From Thermoplasmata archaeon (GTDB lineage: Archaea; Thermoplasmatota; Thermoplasmata; Methanomassiliicoccales; Methanomethylophilaceae), in NCBI GenBank assembly GCA_015063285.1, contig SUST01000012.1, forward strand, positions 1 to 49,869: a stretch of 49,869 nucleotides of DNA, given 5' to 3'. Positions 37,089 through 45,864 of this stretch are shown piece by piece. Numbering within the stretch: position 1 is the first letter of the stretch; every line of letters begins with the position of its first letter. The notes below the pieces were generated by a model that was not told where the DNA came from, searched no databases, and saw only the letters and a list, made by a program, of their open reading frames with translations. Both the position numbers and the translations under genes were made by a program.

Positions 37089-38420
37089 ATGGCAATACCG
37101 AAAGATGCAAGAATCAATCTGTCGCCAGAGGACATCCCCAAAAGATGGTACAATCTGGCATCCGATCTAACCGACCTCAAACCTCCTCTAAATCCGGGAA
37201 CCGGCGAACCCGCCAAACCCTCAGATTTCGAGCCGATCTTCTGTAAGGAGATCATCAGGCAGGAAGGTTCGACCGAGAGATACATAGACATCCCCGAAGA
37301 GGTCCGCGACAACCTGATCTACCTGAACAGGCCCGCACCCCTTCAGAGGGCATACAGGCTCGAAAAGGCACTGAAAACCCCTGCGAAGATCTACTTCAAG
37401 AGGGAGGACATGAGCCCCCTCGGAAGCCACAAGGGAAACACCGCACTGGCACAGGCCTACTACAACGCCGAGGCAGGTATCCACACCCTGACCACCGAGA
37501 CAGGTGCAGGACAGTGGGGAACCGCTCTCGCAATGGTCTCCAACCTCTACGACTTGGATACCACAGTCTTCATGGTCAAGGGAAGCTACATGGCAAAACC
37601 CCTGAGGAAGACCATCATCAACACCTACGGTGCAAAGATCTACGCCTCCCCCAGCGAGTACACCGAATTCGGAAGGAAGGTCCTCAAGGAGCACCCAGAA
37701 ACATCTGGATCCCTTGGAATCGCCATCTCCGAGGCATGCGAACTTGCCGCGAAGGATCCTGGAACCAACTACTCTCTCGGAAGCGTGCTGAACCACGTCA
37801 TGCTCCACCAGACCGTCATCGGTCAGGAGACCATGCAGCAGATGGAGATCGGAGAGATCACCCCCGACTACGTCGTAGCATGTACCGGCGGAGGATCCAA
37901 CTTCGGAGGAATGGTCTTCCCCATGCTCGGAAAGAAGATCAGAGGAGAGGGATTCAAGGACACCCAGTTCGTCGCAGTGGAGCCCAAAGCGGCACCCAGT
38001 CTCACCGAGGGACAGTTCAAGTACGACTTCGGAGACACCGGAGGATTCACACCTCTGCTGATGATGTACACCCTGGGAAGCGAGTTCATCCCCAACGCGA
38101 TCCACGCCGGAGGACTCAGATACCACGGAATGTCCCCTCTCGTATCCGCAGCATACGACTCTGGAAAGATCACTGCGAGATCCTACGACCAGACCGCGAC
38201 TTTCGAGGCCGGACTGCTGTTCGCCAGGACTGAGGGAATCATCCCTGCACCGGAATCCTGCCACGCACTGAAAGGAGCGATCGACCTCGCACTCGATGCA
38301 AAGGCGAAGAACGAGGAGAAGACCATCGTGTTCTGTCTCTCCGGACACGGTCTGCTGGACCTGTACGGATACGAACAGTACATGGACGGAACCCTTCCCT
38401 CCTCGGACATCCACCAGTGA
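37089..38420 (+). CDS. trpB2: TrpB2-type tryptophan synthase beta chain
   Basis: A 443-residue PLP enzyme of the TrpB2 class, which condenses indole and serine to tryptophan without needing the usual TrpA contact. The PLP lysine is in SPLGSHKGNTALA, the phosphate loop in CTGGGSNFGGM and the active-site stretch TETGAGQWGTALA is intact. The N-terminal extension of ~75 residues and the C-terminal GHGLLDLYGYEQYMDG are typical of TrpB2. No trpA or other trp gene is in the window; it stands alone just before the shikimate/aromatic cluster. It may salvage indole or serve the pathway as an extra beta subunit. Confidence 0.94.
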   Translation: MAIPKDARINLSPEDIPKRWYNLASDLTDLKPPLNPGTGEPAKPSDFEPIFCKEIIRQEGSTERYIDIPEEVRDNLIYLNRPAPLQRAYRLEKALKTPAKIYFKREDMSPLGSHKGNTALAQAYYNAEAGIHTLTTETGAGQWGTALAMVSNLYDLDTTVFMVKGSYMAKPLRKTIINTYGAKIYASPSEYTEFGRKVLKEHPETSGSLGIAISEACELAAKDPGTNYSLGSVLNHVMLHQTVIGQETMQQMEIGEITPDYVVACTGGGSNFGGMVFPMLGKKIRGEGFKDTQFVAVEPKAAPSLTEGQFKYDFGDTGGFTPLLMMYTLGSEFIPNAIHAGGLRYHGMSPLVSAAYDSGKITARSYDQTATFEAGLLFARTEGIIPAPESCHALKGAIDLALDAKAKNEEKTIVFCLSGHGLLDLYGYEQYMDGTLPSSDIHQ

Positions 38421-38428
38421 AACCAATT

Positions 38429-38444
38429 CTCCCCTTCGGGGGAG
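38429..38444 (+). terminator. TTCG-loop hairpin after trpB2
   Basis: CTCCCC (38429-38434) pairs with GGGGAG (38439-38444) around the very stable TTCG tetraloop. It lies 9 bases after the trpB2 stop and is followed by TTTCTG. It separates trpB2 from the aromatic operon. Confidence 0.7.
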
Positions 38445-38472
38445 TTTCTGTCACAATATTATTATAGTGTGC

Positions 38473-38520
38473 CGTGCTAGCACGTAGCACGCAGGCCGGT
38501 TAATCATTAAGGTTATAGTA
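38473..38520 (+). promoter_or_regulatory. Promoter of the aromatic operon with palindromic/direct repeats
   Basis: CGTGCTAGCACG (38473-38484) is a perfect 12-base palindrome. TAGCACG, its right end, is repeated at once at 38485-38491. About 25 bases on lies a TATA-like TTATAGTA (38513-38520), predicting a start near 38542 and a leader of under 10 bases before the ATG at 38550. The repeats are a plausible regulator site and differ from the AT-rich trpB2 operator. Confidence 0.5.
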
Positions 38521-38549
38521 TCCTGCGGATGATTCACAGACGTGAGCCT

Positions 38550-39605
38550 ATGGAACTTGACGAACTCAGAGACGAGATCCGCAAAAGGGATGCAGAGATA
38601 ATCAAGCTGATCTCAGAACGGACACAGCTGGCCATTCAGATCGGAGAGATCAAAAGAGCAGAGAGCCTGCCGATCAGGAACATCGAAGTCGAGAAAAAGG
38701 TCATCCAAAGATACATCGACGGAGGCGCCGAGAAAGGGCTCAGCAGCGAGGTCATGGAATCCGTTTCCAAAGCTCTGATCAAGGAAGCCGTCGATGCAGA
38801 GGCCAGCATCCCCATCAAAATGGTGCCCAAAGAGGTCGCAATCATCGGAGGTGCCGGAAAGATGGGTTCATGGACCGCCAACCTCCTGAGGGAATCGGGG
38901 CACAACGTGAAGATCATCGATCCCGCTGCCGACAACGGACTCACAATCAGAGATTGCAAAGGCTGCGACATCGTCATCGTGTCCGTACCGATCCACAAGG
39001 CCTACGAAACGATAACGGATCTGGATAGCATCTGCGGCAAAGACTGCCTGATATTCGACCTCACATCGCTCAAGACCCCGTTGGTCAAAAGGCTAAAAGC
39101 GATGTCCAAGACGCACAAGGTGTGCTCAATACACCCTATGTTCGGACCGTCCGCCACCTCGATGTACGGAAGGAACCTGATTATCTGCGACTGCGGATGC
39201 CAGAAGGCAGTGGACGAAGCCAAGGAACTGTTCGACGACAGGGGAGGCAACATCAGGGTCATGGATATCGAGGAGCACGACGGATACATGTCCTACGTCC
39301 TCGGACTGACGCATGCTGTCAACATAGCCTTGTTCACAGTATTGGAAAGGAGCGGTTACAGCTTCGAGGACCTGCTGACGGTATCCTCTACCACATTCAA
39401 CAAGGGTCTGGACACCAACAGGTCCGTAGCATCTGAGAACCCGATGCTGTACTATGAGATCCAGCACATGAATCTGCACAGGGACGAGATGTGGTCCCTG
39501 TTCAGGAAAACGGTTAACGAACTGATGCAGAAATCATTGGATGATGACCCTGCGGGATTCATTGATATGATGAACGCAGGAAGAAAGTACTTTGAGAGTA
39601 GCTGA
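38550..39605 (+). CDS. tyrA: Chorismate mutase / prephenate dehydrogenase fusion (AroQ-TyrA)
   Basis: A 351-residue bifunctional enzyme for tyrosine synthesis. Residues ~1-90 are an AroQ-type chorismate mutase (MELDELRDEIRKRDAEI, LISERTQLAIQIG). From ~95 a Rossmann domain begins with VAIIGGAGKMGSW, followed by the prephenate dehydrogenase helical domain with CSIHPMFGPSATSMYGRN and SYVLGLTHAVNIALF. There is no ACT domain. I start at ATG 38550 because the TATA box at 38513-38520 predicts transcription near 38542; an in-frame ATG at 38529 would be too close. It is the first gene of the aromatic cluster. Confidence 0.94.
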   Translation: MELDELRDEIRKRDAEIIKLISERTQLAIQIGEIKRAESLPIRNIEVEKKVIQRYIDGGAEKGLSSEVMESVSKALIKEAVDAEASIPIKMVPKEVAIIGGAGKMGSWTANLLRESGHNVKIIDPAADNGLTIRDCKGCDIVIVSVPIHKAYETITDLDSICGKDCLIFDLTSLKTPLVKRLKAMSKTHKVCSIHPMFGPSATSMYGRNLIICDCGCQKAVDEAKELFDDRGGNIRVMDIEEHDGYMSYVLGLTHAVNIALFTVLERSGYSFEDLLTVSSTTFNKGLDTNRSVASENPMLYYEIQHMNLHRDEMWSLFRKTVNELMQKSLDDDPAGFIDMMNAGRKYFESS

Positions 39606-39611
39606 CGTAGA

Positions 39612-39644
39612 TTAAAATATAAAAGAAGATACAAAGGGGTGAGG
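39612..39644 (+). promoter_or_regulatory. Internal promoter and ribosome site before the aldolase-type synthase
   Basis: TTAAAATATAAAAG (39612-39625) is a strong TATA-like element 34 bases before the next ATG. GGGGTGAGG (39636-39644) is a Shine-Dalgarno site with 7-base spacing. If transcription starts ~26 bases after the TATA centre the site would be at or outside the 5' end, so it may serve readthrough transcripts from tyrA. Confidence 0.4.
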
Positions 39645-39651
39645 CATCGAC

Positions 39652-40443
39652 ATGATGTATGGAAAGAGCATTCGTATGGAAAGGATTACCGACAGAAGGA
39701 CCGGGAACGCGGTCATAGTACCCATGGACCACGGGATATCCGTCGGACCAGTGAACGGACTGATTGACATGAGGAAGACCGTCGATGACGTATCGAACGG
39801 CGGAGCCACCGCTGTCCTGATGCACAAAGGACTCATCAGATACTCCTACCGTCAGTCCGGAAGGGATGTCGGTCTGATCATGCACCTTTCCGCTTCCACG
39901 GACCTCGGACCCACTAGGAACAGCAAAGTCCAGATCACCACAATCGAAGAGGCGATCAAATACGGTGCGGACGCAGTTTCCATACACATCAACTTCGGTT
40001 CCGAGGATGAGCCCAGCATGCTCGAGCAGGCCGGAAAGATCTCAGAACAGTGCAACGACTGGGGAATGCCCCTCATAATCATGGCATACCCCCGCGGCCC
40101 CGAGATCAGAAACTCGTTCGACCCTGATGCCATCGCACACTGCGCCAGGGCATCATCGGAGATCGGTGCCGATCTCGTCAAGGTAAGCTACACAGGTGAC
40201 ATAGACTCCTTCAAGGAGGTCTGCAGAGGCGCACTGGCACCCATCGTCATAGCAGGAGGACCCAAGATGGAATCCGACATGGACATCCTGAACATGGTCC
40301 ATGATTCGATAGAAGCGGGAGGCCACGGAGTGTCCATCGGAAGGAACGTCTTCCAGAACAAGAACGTCATGGGCATAACCAAGGCCATCTCCAGCATAGT
40401 CCTTGACGGATTCTCCGTCGAGGAAGCGGCCAAATTCCTTTGA
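39652..40443 (+). CDS. 2-amino-3,7-dideoxy-D-threo-hept-6-ulosonate synthase
   Basis: A 263-residue class I aldolase-like barrel protein of the archaeal AroA' type (as MJ0400). It condenses a 6-deoxy-5-ketofructose phosphate with aspartate semialdehyde, replacing DAHP synthase as entry to the shikimate pathway. Motifs are VPMDHGISVGP near residue 23, the lysine in ADLVKVSYTGD and GGHGVSIGRNVFQ near the C-terminus. Fructose-bisphosphate aldolases are close relatives; the call rests on the adjacent DHQ synthase II gene. ATG 39652 or 39655 may be used. Confidence 0.9.
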   Translation: MMYGKSIRMERITDRRTGNAVIVPMDHGISVGPVNGLIDMRKTVDDVSNGGATAVLMHKGLIRYSYRQSGRDVGLIMHLSASTDLGPTRNSKVQITTIEEAIKYGADAVSIHINFGSEDEPSMLEQAGKISEQCNDWGMPLIIMAYPRGPEIRNSFDPDAIAHCARASSEIGADLVKVSYTGDIDSFKEVCRGALAPIVIAGGPKMESDMDILNMVHDSIEAGGHGVSIGRNVFQNKNVMGITKAISSIVLDGFSVEEAAKFL

Positions 40444-40446
40444 GTG

Positions 40447-41466
40447 ATGATGATGAAGAAACTAATCGTGAGAGCAGACAGATCCGACGACCCCTCCGTA
40501 AGAAGGGATTTCGTCACGAACGGACTGGAATCCGGTATGACCATGTTCATCCTCAGAAAGGAGGATGAGAACCTTGCACAGCTCGGAAAGATGGAGGTCA
40601 TCTACACCGAGAACGGGAGGATCCTCGATGATGCATACGAGATGATAGACATCGACGACCCCGATTCCCAGAGCAAGGCCATGTCCCTTGCGGGAAAGAA
40701 GAAGGCCGTCATGGTCACCACCTCTGATTGGACGATCATCCCCTTGGAGAACATGATCGCTAAGTTCGGCGGGACCGGAACAGAAGTCTACACGGTCACA
40801 TCCGATCCAGAGGACACCAAGCTCTTCCTTACCACCATGGAGAAGGGTGTGGACGGCATAGTCATAGATATCAAGGACCCTCTGATGGTCCGCAAGTTCG
40901 GTGACAAGCTATCCGCAACGGGGAAGGAGACGCTCTCCGAGGTAACGGTCACATCCATCAAAGCGGTGGAGATGGGCGACAGGGTATGCATCGACACATG
41001 CAGCATGATGGTCCCCGGAGAAGGGATGCTCATAGGCTCATACTCCAACTGCCTCTTCCTCATCCAATCTGAGAGCGAGGAGAACGGATACGTCGCCAGC
41101 AGGCCCTTCAGAGTCAATGCCGGCGCGGTACATTCATACATGGAGGTCCCCGGAGGAGGTACAAGATACCTCTCAGAGATCAGCGCGGGTGATCCCGTAC
41201 TACTCTGCGACAGGGAGGGCAACACCAGGGTCGCCTCGGTAGGCAGATGCAAGATAGAGAAGAGACCTCTGCTCATGGTCACCGCGACCGACGGCAAGAG
41301 GGAATACACGGTCATGCTGCAGAACGCCGAGACCATAAAGATGGTCGGACCCGAGGGCGCCAAATCGGTCACCAAGGTGGTCGTAGGCGACAAACTCTTG
41401 GCAAAACTGGACACCGGAGGAAGACACTTCGGAATGGCCATCGAAGAGACCATCTCGGAGAAGTAA
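40447..41466 (+). CDS. 3-dehydroquinate synthase II
   Basis: An archaeal DHQ synthase of the AroB' type (~339 residues), which oxidatively deaminates and cyclises the aminoheptulosonate to 3-dehydroquinate using NAD. It is unrelated to bacterial AroB. Typical stretches are LIVRADRSDD at the N-terminus, GVDGIVIDIKDP in the middle and GMLIGSYSNCLFLIQSE, FRVNAGAVHSYMEVPGG and TGGRHFGMAIEE towards the end. The start is unclear: GTG at 40444 directly after the preceding stop, or one of three ATG codons at 40447-40455. It is tightly packed between its pathway neighbours. Confidence 0.92.
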   Translation: MMMKKLIVRADRSDDPSVRRDFVTNGLESGMTMFILRKEDENLAQLGKMEVIYTENGRILDDAYEMIDIDDPDSQSKAMSLAGKKKAVMVTTSDWTIIPLENMIAKFGGTGTEVYTVTSDPEDTKLFLTTMEKGVDGIVIDIKDPLMVRKFGDKLSATGKETLSEVTVTSIKAVEMGDRVCIDTCSMMVPGEGMLIGSYSNCLFLIQSESEENGYVASRPFRVNAGAVHSYMEVPGGGTRYLSEISAGDPVLLCDREGNTRVASVGRCKIEKRPLLMVTATDGKREYTVMLQNAETIKMVGPEGAKSVTKVVVGDKLLAKLDTGGRHFGMAIEETISEK

Positions 41467-42747
41467 ATGAAGATCTGTACCACTTACGGCTCCGCCGTCC
41501 CGCTGAAAAGGGATGCGGAGATGCATGAGATCCGCCTCGACGTATTCGACAGGATACCTGAAGGGGACGACAGGGATTTCCTGCTGACGCTGTGCGGCAA
41601 CGACATTTCCTCCGTGCCCGAAGGCTTCAGAGGACTGGTCGATGTGGGCGACAGGGACATCAGGACCGAGTACAGGAAGATCAGGTCGATACATGATTTC
41701 GACCGTACTCCTTCAGCCGACGAGATAGTCTCGATGCTGTCAGAAGGGGATCAGGAGATCTCCAAGGGAGCGTTCAAAGCATCATCGTTCAAGGACCTCT
41801 GCTCCATCCTGGAAGCTTCTAAGAGATTGGACAGGAAGCACGTCCTTCTCGGGATGGGTCAGATCGGAGAGGTCACACGCATCAGACAGAAGATCTTCGG
41901 AAACGAGTTCACATTCGGCTTCGAGGGCGTCTCGACGGCACCCGGCCAACTAAGCGCCGACAGGATGAACGAACTGGGAGACGACTGCCAGCTGGTTGGT
42001 ATCACAGGCCACCCCCTGTCGCATACCAAATCACCTGCCATGCAGGATGCTGCCATGAGGAGCGCGGGGATCAACGGGAAATACCTCGTGTTCGACTCAC
42101 CTGACCTTATGGGGCTCGAAGAGGTCATCAGAGGCTACGATATCAGAGGACTCAATGTCACGATTCCCTACAAACAAGAGGTGATGCAGCATCTGGACAG
42201 TATCTCGGGACCTGCGGAGAAGGTAGGTGCCGTCAACACCATAATCAACGATAACGGAAGACTCATCGGAGACAACACCGATGTGATAGGGATCGAGTAT
42301 GCGCTCCTGGATGTCCCCCTCAGGGACAGAAAGGTCCTGATCATGGGTTCTGGAGGCGCAGCGAGGGCAGCAGCTTATGCCTTGGATTCGCTTGGATGCA
42401 GACTGTCGGTCTCCGGAAGAAATAAGGAAACAGTCGCATCGGTATGCGATGAATTCGGATGCGAACCTCATACCGGCGATGTGAAGGGATTCGACATCAT
42501 CGTCAACTGCACACCCATAGGGTTGGTCGAAGGCGATTATCCCTCGGACATCTCCACCCTTACAAAGGAACAGACGGTGTTCGACATGGTCTACGGAAGA
42601 GAGACGGGACTCACATCAAAAGCTAAGGCCACTGGCTGCAGGCTGGTGGACGGAAAGGAGATGCTGGTCGGCCAGGGTGCGGCATCATTCAGGATGTGGT
42701 TCGGCAAGGAACCCGACTGCGACATAATGAGAGGTGCGTTGGAATGA
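41467..42747 (+). CDS. aroE: 3-dehydroquinate dehydratase / shikimate dehydrogenase fusion
   Basis: A 426-residue bifunctional enzyme for the third and fourth pathway steps. Residues ~1-170 are a short type I dehydroquinate dehydratase: EIRLD (21-25), SIHDF with His76, a candidate Schiff-base lysine at 100 and the closing GVSTAPGQLSADR. It lacks part of the N-terminal barrel seen in enzymes of ~220-250 residues. From ~175 the shikimate dehydrogenase has GITGHPLSHTKSPAM, NVTIPYK, GAVNTI, GDNTD and the NADPH loop GSGGAARAAA. The ATG follows the previous stop directly (TAAATG) and its own stop overlaps the next gene as ATGA. Confidence 0.94.
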   Translation: MKICTTYGSAVPLKRDAEMHEIRLDVFDRIPEGDDRDFLLTLCGNDISSVPEGFRGLVDVGDRDIRTEYRKIRSIHDFDRTPSADEIVSMLSEGDQEISKGAFKASSFKDLCSILEASKRLDRKHVLLGMGQIGEVTRIRQKIFGNEFTFGFEGVSTAPGQLSADRMNELGDDCQLVGITGHPLSHTKSPAMQDAAMRSAGINGKYLVFDSPDLMGLEEVIRGYDIRGLNVTIPYKQEVMQHLDSISGPAEKVGAVNTIINDNGRLIGDNTDVIGIEYALLDVPLRDRKVLIMGSGGAARAAAYALDSLGCRLSVSGRNKETVASVCDEFGCEPHTGDVKGFDIIVNCTPIGLVEGDYPSDISTLTKEQTVFDMVYGRETGLTSKAKATGCRLVDGKEMLVGQGAASFRMWFGKEPDCDIMRGALE

Positions 42748-44801
42748 CTGGTCACGGAGTATCATACGGGGCCATATCGGTCATGAACGCCATACCCTGC
42801 GGCATAGGGGCGACGATAGGCATCGAACTCAAGACAGAAGTGGATTTCGCACCCGCCGATTCCACCAGGATCACACTGGTGGACAGGCCTAACACGAATG
42901 ACGGCCTTGTCAGGACATGTGTCGCCAGGACGCTTGAGGCTCTCGGAAAGGAACCTTTCGATTACGAACTCACTGTCAGGACGGACATCCCGCCGTCGAT
43001 GGGGCTCAAGAGCTCCAGTTCTGTCTGCAACGCAACCATATCTGCGGTGCTGGACCATTTCGACGAAGAATGGGAACCTCTCAGGGTTATCAGGCTAGGC
43101 GTGGAATGCGCCAAGGAATGCAAGGTCACCATCACCGGTGCATTCGACGATGCCTGCGGATGCCATCTTGGAGGTCTGGTTGTCACGGACAACTCCAAGA
43201 ACGAGCTACTTTCCAAGACAGATGTCCCCAGATACGATGTCGTGATCTGCGTTCCCGATGACTCCATACCTAAGAGCAAGGTCCCTGTGGAGAAGTACAT
43301 GGAACTGCGTGAGAAATACGAATCCATGGTCCCCGGAATCAGGGGCGATTACCTGAGTGTCCTGAACACCAACGGTTCGCTGGTCGGATCGATCATAGGG
43401 ATTGAAGATCTGCCCGAAAAGGCGATGAAATCAGGTGCACTGGCTGCAGGGGTCTCAGGAACCGGGCCGGCGGTCGCCATCGTCGCTAAGGAAGGGGATG
43501 GGGAGCGCATCGCGGATGCCATGGGATGCAAGACCATCATCACTTCGGTCAGATCCGACATAACATTCAACGGAGGAAAGGTGCTCGGAAAGGTCACCGT
43601 TCCCCCTTCCAAGAGCTATACGCACAGGGCGATCATCATGGCAGCCCTTTCCGGAGGAAGATGCGTCATAACCAATCCGCTTCTGTCCTTCGACACCCTG
43701 GCCACTGCGGATGCGGTCAGGAACATGGGTGCTTCGGTAATTATCGAGGATGACCAACTCACCATAGAGTCCAACGGACTTCACGCACCGGACAGGACTA
43801 TCGATGTTCTGAACTCAGGCACCACCATGAGGCTTATGACAGGGATCGCCGCGTTGTTCGACGAGGAAGTCACAATCACCGGCGACGAATCGATCAGGAA
43901 GAGGCCCATGGGTCCGCTTCTGGAAGCTCTTGAGGGATGCGGGGTGACATGCGACTCCAACGAAGGAAAGGCACCTATCAGAATCAAGGGTCCAGTCAAA
44001 GGCGATACGATAAGGATCGACGGAGGCATGAGCTCTCAATTCGTTTCCTCGATGCTCATGATGTCCCCGCTGGTCGGCAGACCTATGGACATCATCCTCG
44101 AAGGGAACCTTGTATCGAAACCGTATGTCGACATCACAATCTCCATGATGCAAAGCTTCGGAATCTGCATCGTCAGGACTCCCGAAGGCTACCATGTGGA
44201 GCCGCAGAGCTACAGGCCCTGCGACTACAGGGTACCGTCCGACTTCTCGTCCTCAGCGTTCCCGCTGGTCGCAGGAGGGCTGTCGGGGAGCGTATCCGTG
44301 GACGGCCTGGATATGAACGATCCCCAAGGGGACAAGAAGATCGTGCAGATCCTCAAGGATGCTGGTTGCTTCATAACGGAGAGCAACGGCGTGATCACGA
44401 GCTCCATCAACGGGAGGCCGATGGCCTGCGATATAGATCTCTCCGATATACCCGACCTATTCCCTATAGTTGCGGTGCTGATGAGCACGGCGGAGGGAAG
44501 GAGCCGTCTCTACGGAGCGCCCCAGCTCAGATTCAAGGAGAGCGACAGGATCGCCTCGGTGGAGAAGATGCTCAAGACCCTCGGAGCGGATATCGCCGGT
44601 ACGGATGACGGGTGCATTATCAACGGCGTGGAACGCCTTAAGGGCGGAAAGATAGAGCATCACGGGGACCACAGGCTCTTCATGGCGGCCGCGGTCGCAT
44701 CGTTGATATCTGATGGACCCGTTACCATGCCCAACGACGGATGTTGGAACGTGTCGTACCCAGGCTTCGTGGAGCAGATGCGTTCTATAGGTCTGAGATG
44801 A
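42744..44801 (+). CDS. aroA: Shikimate kinase (GHMP type) / EPSP synthase fusion
   Basis: A 685-residue protein joining two consecutive steps. Residues ~1-275 are an archaeal GHMP-family shikimate kinase, unrelated to bacterial AroK, with the ATP loop PPSMGLKSSSS (83-93) and GVSGTGPAVAI (236-246). Residues ~280-685 are EPSP synthase: VPPSKSYTHRA (286-296, with the PEP/S3P Lys-Ser pair), LNSGTTMRLMTG, DESIRKRPMGPLLEAL, PSDFSSSAFPLVAG, FKESDRI and GDHRLFMA. Both domains look catalytically complete. The frame is continuous across the junction (SDITFNGGKVLGKVTV). The ATG overlaps the aroDE stop, indicating coupled translation. Confidence 0.95.
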   Translation: MTGHGVSYGAISVMNAIPCGIGATIGIELKTEVDFAPADSTRITLVDRPNTNDGLVRTCVARTLEALGKEPFDYELTVRTDIPPSMGLKSSSSVCNATISAVLDHFDEEWEPLRVIRLGVECAKECKVTITGAFDDACGCHLGGLVVTDNSKNELLSKTDVPRYDVVICVPDDSIPKSKVPVEKYMELREKYESMVPGIRGDYLSVLNTNGSLVGSIIGIEDLPEKAMKSGALAAGVSGTGPAVAIVAKEGDGERIADAMGCKTIITSVRSDITFNGGKVLGKVTVPPSKSYTHRAIIMAALSGGRCVITNPLLSFDTLATADAVRNMGASVIIEDDQLTIESNGLHAPDRTIDVLNSGTTMRLMTGIAALFDEEVTITGDESIRKRPMGPLLEALEGCGVTCDSNEGKAPIRIKGPVKGDTIRIDGGMSSQFVSSMLMMSPLVGRPMDIILEGNLVSKPYVDITISMMQSFGICIVRTPEGYHVEPQSYRPCDYRVPSDFSSSAFPLVAGGLSGSVSVDGLDMNDPQGDKKIVQILKDAGCFITESNGVITSSINGRPMACDIDLSDIPDLFPIVAVLMSTAEGRSRLYGAPQLRFKESDRIASVEKMLKTLGADIAGTDDGCIINGVERLKGGKIEHHGDHRLFMAAAVASLISDGPVTMPNDGCWNVSYPGFVEQMRSIGLR

Positions 44802-44805
44802 TCCC

Positions 44806-45864
44806 ATGTACTCCCTCGGAAACAGATTCAAGATAAGCCTGTTCGGCAAGAGTCACAACGACTGTATTGGCTGCATCGTGGAAGGTCTCCCGATAGGTAT
44901 GGAGATCGACTTCGACAGGATCCAGGAGGAACTGGCGCTCAGGAAACCTTCCGAAGGGATAGGTACCCCCAGGAAGGAACCCGATGCAGTGGTTTTCGAG
45001 GAGGGAGTCACAAACGGGAAGGTATCGTCCCGCTATGTGCTGCTGAAGATAATGAACACCAACAGGAACTCCTCTTCCTATTCGGGATTCAACATCACGC
45101 CCAGACCCGGACATGCCGATTATCCCGCATTGATGAAGTTCAAGGATTTCGATGTCGCCGGAGGGGCCCAGTTCTCGGGAAGGATGACCGCTCCGCTCGT
45201 TGCCGTGGGAGCTATGGCCAAGCAGTGCCTCGAATCGGAAGGCGTAGGCATAGCCGCATACTCCAAGCAGATCCATTGCGTCAAAGATGAAGCGGAGCAC
45301 AACTTCGACAGCATCCGCGGTTCCAGAAACTACAAGACCCGTGCCATCGACGATACGTTCGACCGTCTGATGAACGATGCTATAGTGGACGCCGCCAAGG
45401 AAGGCGACAGTGTCGGAGGTGTCGTAGGATGTTCCATAGTAGGGCTGCCAGCAGGTTTCGGAGGCATATGGTTCGATGCGCTGGACGTATCGCTCTCCAG
45501 AGCGATGTTCTCCATACCTGCGGTGAAAGGTGTGCAGTTCGGCAAGGGTTTCGACCTCGCCTACATGAAGGGTTCCGAAAGCAACGACCAATACTGCATG
45601 AAAGACGATAAGATATCCGCTATGACCAACAACATGGGCGGGATCTGCGGAGGCATGTGCGACGGTCTTCCGGTGACGTTCGATGTCGCTTTCAAACCGA
45701 CACCATCCATCGCCAAGGAACAGAGGACCGTCAATCTGGAGAAGATGGCCGACGACACCGTACAGATCAAAGGAAGGCACGATCCCTGCATAGTTCCCCG
45801 CGCGGTCGCCGTCGTCGAGGCCATGGCCGCCATTACAGTGCTGGACCAAAAGCACTCATTCTAA
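44806..45864 (+). CDS. aroC: Chorismate synthase
   Basis: A 352-residue FMN-dependent lyase that converts EPSP to chorismate, the branch point of the cluster. Family motifs are GKSHNDCIGCIVEGLP at the start (the first signature, with S in place of the usual T), RPGHADYPALMKF and the conserved SGRMTAPLVAVGAMAKQCL, and near the end TPSIAKEQRTVNL and GRHDPCIVPRAVAVVEAM. Length is normal. It follows the kinase/EPSP synthase gene by 4 bases and is the last plus-strand gene of the operon. Its 3' end overlaps the convergent prephenate dehydratase gene by 9 bases. Confidence 0.96.
   Translation: MYSLGNRFKISLFGKSHNDCIGCIVEGLPIGMEIDFDRIQEELALRKPSEGIGTPRKEPDAVVFEEGVTNGKVSSRYVLLKIMNTNRNSSSYSGFNITPRPGHADYPALMKFKDFDVAGGAQFSGRMTAPLVAVGAMAKQCLESEGVGIAAYSKQIHCVKDEAEHNFDSIRGSRNYKTRAIDDTFDRLMNDAIVDAAKEGDSVGGVVGCSIVGLPAGFGGIWFDALDVSLSRAMFSIPAVKGVQFGKGFDLAYMKGSESNDQYCMKDDKISAMTNNMGGICGGMCDGLPVTFDVAFKPTPSIAKEQRTVNLEKMADDTVQIKGRHDPCIVPRAVAVVEAMAAITVLDQKHSF

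Noticed and set aside
37221-38426. A 401-codon open frame opposite trpB2, and a similar one (35720-36937) opposite hypE
   Set aside because: Both are mirror frames of well-supported enzymes and have no promoter, ribosome site or recognisable motif.
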